Shown here: piece after piece, positions 32,761 to 40,845 of the stretch
How the letters are laid out: each line of letters opens with the position of its first letter
Position numbering within the stretch: position 1 is the first letter of the stretch
Assembly: GCA_030145845.1 (NCBI GenBank)
Contig: JAIXHJ010000001.1
Location: 372,001 to 436,000, forward strand
Direction of reading: 5' to 3'
DNA length: 64,000 nucleotides
Source: Pseudomonadota bacterium
GTDB taxonomy: Bacteria > Pseudomonadota > Gammaproteobacteria > Pseudomonadales > Oceanobacteraceae
Notes under the pieces: model-generated
The model's input: the letters and a program-made list of their open reading frames with translations, nothing else
Database searches by the model: none
What the model was told of the DNA's origin: nothing
Program-made: the position numbers and the translations under genes

Positions 32761-33711
32761 TCAGAGCCCCTTGTCTGCTGCCTGTTGTGGCGCCTTCAGG
32801 CCCTGTGTCAGCAGGGTGATCAGGCCGGTCAGCAGCAGGGTGCTGCCCAGTACAAACAGATGCAGGTTCACCGCGGCCGCCAGCGCCGCGCCGGCATCCA
32901 CCCCCCAGGGCAGCAGACCGGCCAGGATGCCGGCTTCATAGGTACCGGCACCGGCTACTCCATGGACCGGCAGAACGCTGCTCAGTTCACCGGTGGTGGC
33001 ACCCATCCAGCTGCGGGAGAAGGACAGCGGCAGAAACTGGCTCAGCAGCCAGGCATAGACCGCCACTTTTAAGGCCCAGTTCAACAGCGTCCAGAACAGG
33101 GCGCGGATAAAAGGCCAGGGCGATTTCGGCAGGGCATGCATCAGTTCGGCGGCTTTATTGGCCCAGCTTTTATGGTGCCCGGCGAGAAAACGGTTGAGCG
33201 CATTCTGTAACGGCAGCACCAGCAGTGGGGCGACCAGTAACAGAATCAGCGCCGGCAGGACCAGCTGCTGAGGCAGCGGCAGGCGGTCCTGCAGGGAGAA
33301 AGCCGCCAGGGCCAGCAGGGCATAGAGGTCAAGCAGACGCAGCCACAGCAGCGCCGGTGCGCTGTGGCGGTACGGCAGGCTGAAATGCTGTTTCATCAGC
33401 AGCGGGAAGGCGGTTTCACCACTGCGCATGGGCAGCATGTTATTGAAGAAATTGTGCAGTACCGTCACCCGCAGCAGGCGGATGAAGTGGCCATGGCAGT
33501 GGTGATGAAAAAAATCGTAAAAACGTACGGCGCGCAGCAGATAGCTGACCAGCATCAGGCCCAGTGCGATGGCCAGTGACTGTGGCGGGATACTCTGCCA
33601 ACTGGCCAGTACGGCCTGCCAGCCATAGCTGTCTTCGACCAGCCAGATCAGGGCCACCAGTAACAGCACGCCCGCCCAGAATTTCCACGATGTCAGCACA
33701 GTCAGTCTCAT
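32761..33711 (-). CDS. YbhN/UPF0104-type membrane protein
   Basis: Inner-membrane protein (316 aa) of the lysylphosphatidylglycerol-synthase transmembrane family (UPF0104), with about eight helices. Recognisable pieces are LMLVSYLLRAVRF, HNFFNNMLPMRSGE and LPVHGVAGAGTYE, the last matching the conserved P-x-x-x-G-x-G-x-x-E region. The soluble transferase domain of MprF is absent. Related stand-alone proteins are often encoded with glycosyltransferases and are thought to move lipids or lipid-linked sugars; that role here is inference. It lies 118 bp upstream of the GT2 gene on the same strand and is divergent from the heptosyltransferase gene. Confidence 0.85.
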   Translation of the reverse strand: MRLTVLTSWKFWAGVLLLVALIWLVEDSYGWQAVLASWQSIPPQSLAIALGLMLVSYLLRAVRFYDFFHHHCHGHFIRLLRVTVLHNFFNNMLPMRSGETAFPLLMKQHFSLPYRHSAPALLWLRLLDLYALLALAAFSLQDRLPLPQQLVLPALILLLVAPLLVLPLQNALNRFLAGHHKSWANKAAELMHALPKSPWPFIRALFWTLLNWALKVAVYAWLLSQFLPLSFSRSWMGATTGELSSVLPVHGVAGAGTYEAGILAGLLPWGVDAGAALAAAVNLHLFVLGSTLLLTGLITLLTQGLKAPQQAADKGL

Positions 33712-33855
33712 CTGTTAAACCGGCCGGCATGGTTGCTCCGGGGCGGAACAAAGTCAAGCCGGCCACACTCTGTCGTGCGCTACCGGGCTGATTATTTGCT
33801 TAGCCGGGTGGTTAGGGTAAAGTTCCGCCCTTCGCCTGATATTGCCGGAGTTACC

Positions 33856-34887
33856 GTGAAGATCCTGCTGATTAAAACCTCGTCCCTGGGGGATGTGTTT
33901 CATACCCTGCCTGCGGTGGAAGATGCTTACCGCGCACTGCCTGGTGTGGAAATCGACTGGGTAGTGGAAGAGGCGTTTGCGGCGATCCCGGCCTGGCACC
34001 CGGCGGTGAATGACGTGATTCCGGTGGCCTGGCGGCGCTGGCGTAAAAATCTGTTCAGTAAAGCCGTACGGGCGGAAATGAAGGCCTTCCGCCAGCGTCT
34101 GCAAAGCACGGACTATGACATCGTACTGGATGCACAGGGATTGCTGAAAAGTGCGGTGATCACGCGTATGGCCCGGGGTCCGCGTTATGGTCTGGATAAG
34201 CACAGCTGTCGTGAACCGCTGGCGGCCATGGCCTACCAGTTCCCGCAGGCGGTGGCCAAAGGTCAGCATGCCATTCCACGGGTACGGCAGCTGTTTGCGC
34301 AGGTGCTGGGCTATGAGGTTCCGGCAGGCCTGAGTTACGGCGTGGACCGTACGCGCTGGCAACGGCCGGCGGTGGTAGGGGATTACTGGATGTTCCTGCA
34401 CGGCACCACCTGGATTACCAAACTCTGGCCGGAAGCCTACTGGCGTGAACTGGCAATCCTGACAGCGGCTTCCGGGCGTCAGGTCATGCTGCCCTGGGGC
34501 AATGCCGAAGAGCACGAACGCGCGCAGCGTATTGCTGCGGGTCTGGAGGGGGTGCAGGTGCTGCCGAAAATGGGGCTCAACGAACTGAATGCGTGGCTGG
34601 CCCACGCGCAGGCGGTGGCCGGGGTGGATACCGGACTGTCGCATGTGGTGGCGGCGCTGGCAGTGCCCTCGGTCGCGATTTATGGCGCCACGGACTCGAC
34701 CCTGACCGGTGTGCTGGGTCCGCAGGTAGAGGTGATGCGCAGTGAATATTCTGACTGTGCTCCCTGTCTGTCAAAAAACTGCCTGAAAAATGAACCCGGC
34801 GCGATTCAGCCACCCTGTTACCGTGAAATATCACCACAGCGGGTGTTCGACTCGCTGCAGGCGCGGATTCCTGCGGCAAGCCTCTGA
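33856..34887 (+). CDS. waaC: Lipopolysaccharide heptosyltransferase I
   Basis: GT9 enzyme (343 aa) adding the first L-glycero-D-manno-heptose to Kdo2-lipid A on the cytoplasmic face. The start is the GTG at 33856, preceded by GGAG at 5-base spacing; it gives the family N-terminus VKILLIKTSSLGDVFHTLPA. An upstream extension to 33733 is open but not family-like. Other marks are LDAQGLLKSA, LHGTTWITKLWP (WaaC-type heptose-binding region) and GVDTGLSHVVAAL. It is divergent from the YbhN-like gene and next to other envelope genes. Confidence 0.93.
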   Translation: MKILLIKTSSLGDVFHTLPAVEDAYRALPGVEIDWVVEEAFAAIPAWHPAVNDVIPVAWRRWRKNLFSKAVRAEMKAFRQRLQSTDYDIVLDAQGLLKSAVITRMARGPRYGLDKHSCREPLAAMAYQFPQAVAKGQHAIPRVRQLFAQVLGYEVPAGLSYGVDRTRWQRPAVVGDYWMFLHGTTWITKLWPEAYWRELAILTAASGRQVMLPWGNAEEHERAQRIAAGLEGVQVLPKMGLNELNAWLAHAQAVAGVDTGLSHVVAALAVPSVAIYGATDSTLTGVLGPQVEVMRSEYSDCAPCLSKNCLKNEPGAIQPPCYREISPQRVFDSLQARIPAASL

Positions 34888-34950
34888 GCGCTTGCTGAGC
34901 CCGGCAACTGCTGGCATCGTGTAGCCGTCTGAAACAGTCAGGGTGAAAGG

Positions 34951-36495
34951 ATGGCGGTTGATTTTAAACAGAGAATCCGTGGCACACGTCGCCGCACCAG
35001 TCAGGCTGCTGCGGCGGCGCCGGACATCACACCGCTGGACGCTTTTGAAAGTGACCGCGGCCGCATCATTAACTCCGCCGCGGTCCGCCGTCTGCAGCAG
35101 AAAACCCAGGTATTTCCCCTCGAACGCAACGCCGCTGTACGCAGCCGGCTGACGCATTCCATGGAAGTGCAGCAGGTCGGGCGGCATATCAGCCAGACAA
35201 TTATGAAAAAACTGGCGCAGCAGGGACGGCTGGAGCAATACGGCCTGAGCGGACTTGAACGGCAGTTTGAAAGCATCGTCGATATGTCCTGCCTGATGCA
35301 CGATATCGGTAACCCGCCATTCGGACATTTCGGTGAAGCGGCAATCAATCAATGGTTTACTGAAAATATTGATGCGCTGTTTGAGCAGCACCGCTTCACG
35401 GATAACAAAGGGGCGATGAGGGCATTATTCAGCCGCGGAAAAATCAGCGGCCGCAACGCCGCATTAGAGGCGCTGAAGCGCGACCTCTGTTCCTTTGAGG
35501 GAAACGCTCAGGGGCTGAGGATTGTCGATACCCTGCAGGCGCTGAACCTGACCTGGAGCCAGTTGTCCGGCCTGCTCAAATACACCCGCCGTGGCGATCA
35601 GCAGAAACCACAGGGTTCTTATCTGCAGAAAAAAGTGGGCTTTTATCTGAGCGAAGCTGCTCTGCTGAAACAGATGATGACAGCTCTGCAGATGGAGGCG
35701 GGCAGGCGCTCACCGTTTGCTTATGTGATGGAAGCGGCGGACGACATTTCCTACTGCATTGCTGATATCGAAGACGCGGTGGAAAAAGGCATTCTGAGCA
35801 TCCGGGAATTGCCGGCGCTGCTGAATCGGCAATACGAACAACTGAGCGCCAGTAACGCGTTTGCTGTGCCGCCGGAGCAGGCCGGTTTTATGCGCGAGGT
35901 AACGGCTGAAGCCATTCAGGCGCAGGATGAGTCTCATCTGGTGGGCAGTTTCTTTATCCGTCTGCGCGTGGAGATCAATAAAAAATCGGTGCCGCATGCC
36001 AGTCAGCGTTTTATCGATAATATTGATGCAGTTTTTGCCGGCAGTTTTGATCAGGCACTGATGGAAGACCGCAGTGGTTATCATGCTTTGCTGGAGAGTC
36101 TGAAACAGGTGGCGTTTAAACATGTTTTCTGCCATCCGGAAGTGGAAGCGCAGGAATTACAGGGCTACCGCATTATTGCCGGTCTGCTCGATATGTATAA
36201 ACCACTGCTGAAGCTTGATCAGGCAACCTTTGCGGCAATGGCTGCCGGTAACAAAGGAACCCCTCTGTACGAAACCCGGCTGTTTAAAAAACTGCCGGCC
36301 AAACATCTGGTGGCTTACCAGGAAAAGCTGCAGGACCTCGACGGATTCCGTGCACAGCTGGAACGGCCGCTGTCCGGAACACCGGACACTGTGTGGGAAT
36401 TTTACTTCCGCGCCCGTCTGCTTCTGGATTACATCAGTGGCATGACCGATCAGTTTGCTTATGATGAGTACCGGGCGCTGAATATTATTGAATAA
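34951..36495 (+). CDS. dgt: Deoxyguanosinetriphosphate triphosphohydrolase
   Basis: HD-superfamily dGTPase (514 aa; E. coli Dgt 505), converting dGTP to deoxyguanosine and tripolyphosphate. The metal-binding HD motif is visible as RLTHSMEVQQVGR (first His) and MHDIGNPPFGHFGE (His-Asp). The later YVMEAADDISYCIADIEDA supplies the last Asp. The N-terminal SDRGRIINSAAVRRLQQKTQV is typical. GTGAAAGG directly precedes the ATG. It is convergent with the MFS-acyltransferase gene, with only 24 bp between stops and no obvious terminator. Confidence 0.94.
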   Translation: MAVDFKQRIRGTRRRTSQAAAAAPDITPLDAFESDRGRIINSAAVRRLQQKTQVFPLERNAAVRSRLTHSMEVQQVGRHISQTIMKKLAQQGRLEQYGLSGLERQFESIVDMSCLMHDIGNPPFGHFGEAAINQWFTENIDALFEQHRFTDNKGAMRALFSRGKISGRNAALEALKRDLCSFEGNAQGLRIVDTLQALNLTWSQLSGLLKYTRRGDQQKPQGSYLQKKVGFYLSEAALLKQMMTALQMEAGRRSPFAYVMEAADDISYCIADIEDAVEKGILSIRELPALLNRQYEQLSASNAFAVPPEQAGFMREVTAEAIQAQDESHLVGSFFIRLRVEINKKSVPHASQRFIDNIDAVFAGSFDQALMEDRSGYHALLESLKQVAFKHVFCHPEVEAQELQGYRIIAGLLDMYKPLLKLDQATFAAMAAGNKGTPLYETRLFKKLPAKHLVAYQEKLQDLDGFRAQLERPLSGTPDTVWEFYFRARLLLDYISGMTDQFAYDEYRALNIIE

Positions 36496-36519
36496 TATCC
36501 GTGCCCGGAGTGAGTGCGT

Positions 36520-38394
36520 TCAGCTGTGCATCAGCGCACGCACTTTGCTTTCCAGTGCTGCTGCGGAAACCTGTTCCGGCGGAATGGCCTTATCCAGCGT
36601 GATGCTGACTTTTGACCAGAAACGACGCGGTGTTTTGGTTAAGGCCAGTCCGTCTTTATGGCTGAAAAAACTGCCCCATAAACCGTTCAGCGCCATAGGA
36701 ATGACCGGCACCGGAGTCTCGGCAATAATGCGCTCTATACCGCGTTTGAATGTATCAATTTCACCGGTGCTGGTCAGCTTTCCTTCCGGAAAAATGCACA
36801 CGACCTGGCCGTCATTCAGTTCTTCGCGGATACGGCGGAACGCGTTTTCATAAACGTCATTGTCGGCTTTCGGTGAACAGATCGGAATAGTTCTGGCGAA
36901 GCGGAAAAAATATTTCAGTACCGGCATTCCGGCAATGGAGCGGTCCATCACGAAACGTACCGGCCGGCGGCAGGCGCTGGCGATCAGCAGGGCATCGACA
37001 TAGCTGACGTGATTGCAGACCAGTACCACCGGGCCTTCTTCCGGAATTTTTTCCATTTCCGCGTGAGTAACGCGGTACATGGTGTGGGTCAGCATCCAGA
37101 TCATAAAGCGCAGGGCAAATTCCGGTACGCGGCTGTACACGTACAGGGCGACGACAATATTCATCATACCGATCACCATAAAATATTCGGCGATGGATAA
37201 TCCCATGACTACCAAAGCAAGAATACCGACGGCGGCACTGGCAACCATAAATAACGCGTTCATAACATTGTTGGCCGCAATGGTCTGGGCGCGCATGCTG
37301 TCGTCGCTGCGTTGCTGAATCAGCGCCTGCAGGGGCACGACAAATAATCCGCCGGACACACTGATCAGAGCCAGGTCCGCCATCATGCGCCAGTGCTGAG
37401 GCTGACTGATAAAGGTTATGGCGTTCATATCGCTGCTGATATTCAGGCTGCTGAGGGCAAAATAGAGGTCGATACCGAAGACGCTCATACCCAGTGAGCC
37501 AATGGGTACGATGCCCAGTTCCACTTTATGCCCGGACAGGCGTTCGCATAACAGCGAGCCGGCGGCGACACCGACGGAAAACAGCGTCAGCAGCAGGGTA
37601 ACTACCTGCGGATTGCCACCCAGGTGATCACGCACCAGATTGGGAAACTGGGTCAGATAACCGGCGCCGAGGAACCAGAACCAGCTGATTGCCATAATCG
37701 ACAGAAAAACGGAGCGTTGCTGACGTGCATTACGCAGGGTGTTGACCAGTTCAGAGAAGGGGTTCCAGTTAATTTTCAGATCCGGGTTGCCAGCGGCGGT
37801 CAGCGGAATAAAACGGCTGCTGAGATAGCCGCTGACGGCAAACAGAATCACGCCGGCCGCGATCAGGTAGCGGGCGCCATCGGTATCAAACAGGATGCCG
37901 GCACAGATGGTGCCGGTCAGGATGGCGAGAAAAGTGCCCATTTCCACCAGCGCGTTACCACCGACCAGCTCATCCTTGTGCAGCTGCTGTGGCAGCAGGG
38001 CAAATTTAACCGGGCCGAACAGGGCGGACTGCAGCCCCATCAGAAACAGCAGCACCATCATCAGCATAATCTGTCCGCTGACAATGGCGCTGGCGGCGAT
38101 CAGCATAATCACGACTTCCAGTAATTTCACGGCGCGGATCAGGCGGGATTTTTCCACCTTGTCGGCAATCTGGCCGGCGATGGGGGAAAAAAGAAAGAAC
38201 GGCAGAATAAACAGGCCGGCGGCGAGGTTGGTATAAAGGGCAGAATCCTGTTCCGCGACGATGCCACTGAAGGCAATAAACAGCAGCAGGGCATTTTTAT
38301 ACAGGTTGTCGTTGAAGGCGCCCAGTGCCTGGGTAATAAAGTAGGGCAGGAAACGGCGGCTTTTCAGCAGACCGAACTGGCTGTGCTGGCTCAT
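36520..38394 (-). CDS. MFS transporter fused to a PlsC-type acyltransferase
   Basis: About 400 N-terminal residues form a 12-helix major facilitator domain like LplT, the lysophospholipid flippase (GAFNDNLYKNALL, GPVKFALLPQ). The C-terminal ~190 residues are a glycerophosphate acyltransferase domain with NHVSYVD (NHx4D) and FPEGKLTSTG. The combination suggests that lysophospholipids are moved inward and re-acylated by one protein. In the longer Aas-type fusions an acyl-ACP synthetase domain follows; here it is absent, so the acyl donor must come ready-made. The start at 38394 has AAGGAG at 9-base spacing (624 aa); the alternative ATG at 38418 overlaps the tetR stop by 4 bp. Control by the upstream TetR protein is likely. 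Confidence 0.88.
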   Translation of the reverse strand: MSQHSQFGLLKSRRFLPYFITQALGAFNDNLYKNALLLFIAFSGIVAEQDSALYTNLAAGLFILPFFLFSPIAGQIADKVEKSRLIRAVKLLEVVIMLIAASAIVSGQIMLMMVLLFLMGLQSALFGPVKFALLPQQLHKDELVGGNALVEMGTFLAILTGTICAGILFDTDGARYLIAAGVILFAVSGYLSSRFIPLTAAGNPDLKINWNPFSELVNTLRNARQQRSVFLSIMAISWFWFLGAGYLTQFPNLVRDHLGGNPQVVTLLLTLFSVGVAAGSLLCERLSGHKVELGIVPIGSLGMSVFGIDLYFALSSLNISSDMNAITFISQPQHWRMMADLALISVSGGLFVVPLQALIQQRSDDSMRAQTIAANNVMNALFMVASAAVGILALVVMGLSIAEYFMVIGMMNIVVALYVYSRVPEFALRFMIWMLTHTMYRVTHAEMEKIPEEGPVVLVCNHVSYVDALLIASACRRPVRFVMDRSIAGMPVLKYFFRFARTIPICSPKADNDVYENAFRRIREELNDGQVVCIFPEGKLTSTGEIDTFKRGIERIIAETPVPVIPMALNGLWGSFFSHKDGLALTKTPRRFWSKVSITLDKAIPPEQVSAAALESKVRALMHS

Positions 38395-38414
38395 CGTATA
38401 AGACTCCTTGTCAT

Positions 38415-39053
38415 TCATTGGTCACTGGCCGGTGGCTGCGTATGGCGGCACCAGTCTGTCAGATAGTGGGTCAGCAGGGAACGGATCAGTTGTCTGGCAT
38501 CCGCGCCGTCACTGAGAAACAGTTTATTGTCGAGCAACAGGGTGCAGATGCCGTGTACGCCGGACCAGATTACCCGTGCCGCACTGGCACAGTCTGCCGC
38601 TGTGGCCCGGGGCTTGAGTTTCAGCAGCCGGGCTTCCAGCAGACTGAACAGCGCACTGATGCGCCCGGACTGCCACGCCGGCAGCGGGGTTTCCGCATCC
38701 AGATGCAGTTCAAATACCAGCCGCCAGGCGTGAGGGTTTTCCTGCGCATAATGGAAGTAAGCCGCGGCGGCGGCTTCCAGCTCGGCAATCACACCGGCGT
38801 CTGCGCGGCGGCTGTTGTCCATGGCCTGTAGCAGCTGGTCACGGATGCAGTCGAGGGTACAGGCATTCACTGCCAGCAGCAGCAGGCTGTAACTGCCGAA
38901 CAGATTGATCAGGGTGCCGGGGGAATAACCGATATCCCGTGCCACCATGCGCAGACTGAGCTGGCTGGCCGGAGCTGAGCGCAGATGGCGGCTGACGCTG
39001 TCGATCGCCAGTTGCCTGAGTTCTTCCTGAGTATGATCCTGACGCCTTGGCAT
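38415..39053 (-). CDS. TetR-family transcriptional regulator
   Basis: A 212-residue TetR-type repressor. The N-terminal DNA-binding domain reads LSLRMVARDIGYSPGTLINLFGSYSLLL (residues about 35-62, helix-turn-helix); the rest is the helical ligand and dimer domain with a C-terminal WSGVHGICTLL helix common in this family. The start at 39053 (MPRRQDHTQEEL) lies just downstream of a well-formed promoter embedded in two palindromic operators. The open upstream reading to 39137 would run through those operators and is rejected. It is transcribed with the MFS-acyltransferase gene, its probable target, and may sense an acyl ligand. Confidence 0.92.
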   Translation of the reverse strand: MPRRQDHTQEELRQLAIDSVSRHLRSAPASQLSLRMVARDIGYSPGTLINLFGSYSLLLLAVNACTLDCIRDQLLQAMDNSRRADAGVIAELEAAAAAYFHYAQENPHAWRLVFELHLDAETPLPAWQSGRISALFSLLEARLLKLKPRATAADCASAARVIWSGVHGICTLLLDNKLFLSDGADARQLIRSLLTHYLTDWCRHTQPPASDQ

Positions 39054-39068
39054 GGTCGCGGTCTCTTT

Positions 39069-39110
39069 TTGAACGGTGTTCAATATAATGCTGTTCTGAA
39101 CGGTGTTCAA
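39069..39110 (-). promoter_or_regulatory. tetR promoter with tandem palindromic operators
   Basis: Two near-identical 15-bp palindromes: TTGAAC-GGT-GTTCAA (39069-39083) and CTGAAC-GGT-GTTCAA (39096-39110), centres 27 bp apart. On the minus strand a sigma70 promoter lies across them: -35 TTGAAC (39110-39105, half of the distal palindrome), 17-bp spacer, -10 TATATT (39087-39082, abutting the proximal one). Occupied sites would block RNA polymerase, the classic layout for TetR autorepression. The sites also sit about 105 bp upstream of divergent glpD. Confidence 0.8.
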
Positions 39111-39214
39111 TAACGCAGTGCGGATATTTTGCGCCACGCTTTTGGCCGCTGCGGGCAGTGTGGTAGCGTGGCGGAGTGGACAACCGGATTGGGCTGAAGC
39201 AGGAACGGCAAGCG

Positions 39215-40813
39215 ATGAGCAGTAATGACGACTGGAGCAGGAATGGACGGCAGCAGGTACTGAAACGCCTGCGTGACAGCAGTGAGCCGGTGGATGTATT
39301 GGTTATCGGCGGCGGGATTACCGGCGCCGGTATTGCCCGTGAAGCTGCCCGGCGCGGGCTGAAAACCCTGCTGGTGGAGCGCCAGGATTTTGCCTGGGGA
39401 ACGTCCAGCCGTTCGTCGAAGATGGTGCATGGCGGGCTGCGCTATATGGCCGCCGGCGATATTAAGACCACGCTGCATTCTGTGCACGAACGGGAACGGC
39501 TGATGAAGGAAGCGCCGGGGCTGGTCGGGCGGATGAATTATATGATGGCGCATTATCAGGGCCACTTCCCTGGCCGCTTTGCCTTTAATCTGCTGCTGTT
39601 TGTCTACGATCTGTTTGCCGGACATAAATACCGGCGCTTTATCGATAAAAAAACATTAACCGCCATGAACCCTCTGATCCGTCAGCCGGGATTAACCGGT
39701 GGTACACAGTTTTCCGATGCGGTGACCGATGATGCACGGCTGGTCATGCGCGTACTGCGGGAGGCACAGAATGATGGTGCAGTCGCCGTGAATTATCTCG
39801 GCGTGGTGCGGCTGCTGACCGAAAACGGCCGGGTCAGCGGCGCAGAGTTGCAGGATACTGTCAGCGGTGAAGTATTCCGCCAGCCGGCACAGGTGGTGAT
39901 CAATGCCACCGGGGCATGGGCCGATACCCTGCGTGGCACGCTGGGTGGGCAACAGAAAATACGCCCGGCGCGCGGCAGCCATATTGTGATTGCTGCTGAA
40001 CGCCTGCCGGTAAAAGATTCCTTTACCGTGCTGCACCCGGCCGATAAACGTCCGGTTTTTATTTATCCCTGGGAAGGACGCACCGTGATCGGCACCACGG
40101 ATCTGGATAATCAGGGCATCAGTGACTGCGAAGTGGGCATAAGTCAGGCAGAGCTGGATTACCTGCTGACACTGGTGAATTACCAGTTCCCGGCGGCAGA
40201 CATCAGCGCTGCTGATGTGATTGCCAGCTGGGCCGGAGTGCGCCCGCTGGTCGCTTCGGGGGCCGGATCTTCCTCGGCGGAGAAGCGTGATCACAGTATC
40301 TGGAATGACGCCGGGCTGATCAGCGTCAGTGGCGGTAAATTAACCACTTTCCGTCTCATTGCGCTGGATGTGCTGGCGGCAGCACGGTCGTCGATTGCCG
40401 GGTATCCGGCAGAAAAATTTGCTCAGCGGGTGTTTACTCCGGTCAGTCAGGCAGAACCGGCATTGCAGTTATTGCCGCAGGAGCAGAGGGAAAAATTCTG
40501 CGGATATTATGGCGTGGATGTAAAACCCCTGCTGCAGAATGCGCGGCCGGAAGAACTGACGCCGGTTACCGGTACCCGTACCTTATGGGCTGAGCTGCGC
40601 TGGGCGGCGGGTCATGAGGCTGTGCTGCATCTGGATGATCTGTTATTGCGGCGCACGCGGCTGGGGTTGTTGCTGCCGGATGGCGGGCTGCAGTATGCTG
40701 GCGACATACAGCCCATCTGTCAGCAGGAACTGGGCTGGGATGATGAGCGCTGGCAACAGGAAACAGAGCGCTACCGGCAGATTATCGGCCAGTATTACAG
40801 TCTGCCCGGCTGA
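39215..40813 (+). CDS. glpD: Aerobic glycerol-3-phosphate dehydrogenase
   Basis: FAD-dependent membrane-associated dehydrogenase (532 aa from 39215) oxidising sn-glycerol 3-phosphate to dihydroxyacetone phosphate and passing electrons to quinone. The N-terminal FAD-binding Rossmann motif is DVLVIGGGITGAGIAREAA, followed by SSRSSKMVHGGLRYM, typical of GlpD. Later ATGAWAD and GTTDLDNQG match the family. The ATG at 39215 is preferred (AGGAA about 9 bases upstream); a GTG at 39176 would add 13 residues. It is alone on its strand, divergent from the tetR-acyltransferase pair, and ends in a terminator that overlaps its stop codon. No glpK or glpF is in the window. Confidence 0.93.
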   Translation: MSSNDDWSRNGRQQVLKRLRDSSEPVDVLVIGGGITGAGIAREAARRGLKTLLVERQDFAWGTSSRSSKMVHGGLRYMAAGDIKTTLHSVHERERLMKEAPGLVGRMNYMMAHYQGHFPGRFAFNLLLFVYDLFAGHKYRRFIDKKTLTAMNPLIRQPGLTGGTQFSDAVTDDARLVMRVLREAQNDGAVAVNYLGVVRLLTENGRVSGAELQDTVSGEVFRQPAQVVINATGAWADTLRGTLGGQQKIRPARGSHIVIAAERLPVKDSFTVLHPADKRPVFIYPWEGRTVIGTTDLDNQGISDCEVGISQAELDYLLTLVNYQFPAADISAADVIASWAGVRPLVASGAGSSSAEKRDHSIWNDAGLISVSGGKLTTFRLIALDVLAAARSSIAGYPAEKFAQRVFTPVSQAEPALQLLPQEQREKFCGYYGVDVKPLLQNARPEELTPVTGTRTLWAELRWAAGHEAVLHLDDLLLRRTRLGLLLPDGGLQYAGDIQPICQQELGWDDERWQQETERYRQIIGQYYSLPG

Positions 40814-40830
40814 AACTGCCGGGCAATTTT
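40803..40830 (+). terminator. Terminator overlapping the glpD stop
   Basis: Stem TGCCCGGC / GCCGGGCA (40803-40810 with 40818-40825), 7-base loop containing the TGA stop, then ATTTTA. An 8-bp GC-rich stem with a short U tract. Confidence 0.75.
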
Positions 40831-40845
40831 ACGGCTGGTAGGTGT

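Noticed and set aside
39137..39176. Upstream starts of tetR (39137) and glpD (39176)
   Set aside because: The tetR extension would run through its operators, and the glpD extension has no ribosome site; the internal ATGs are better.
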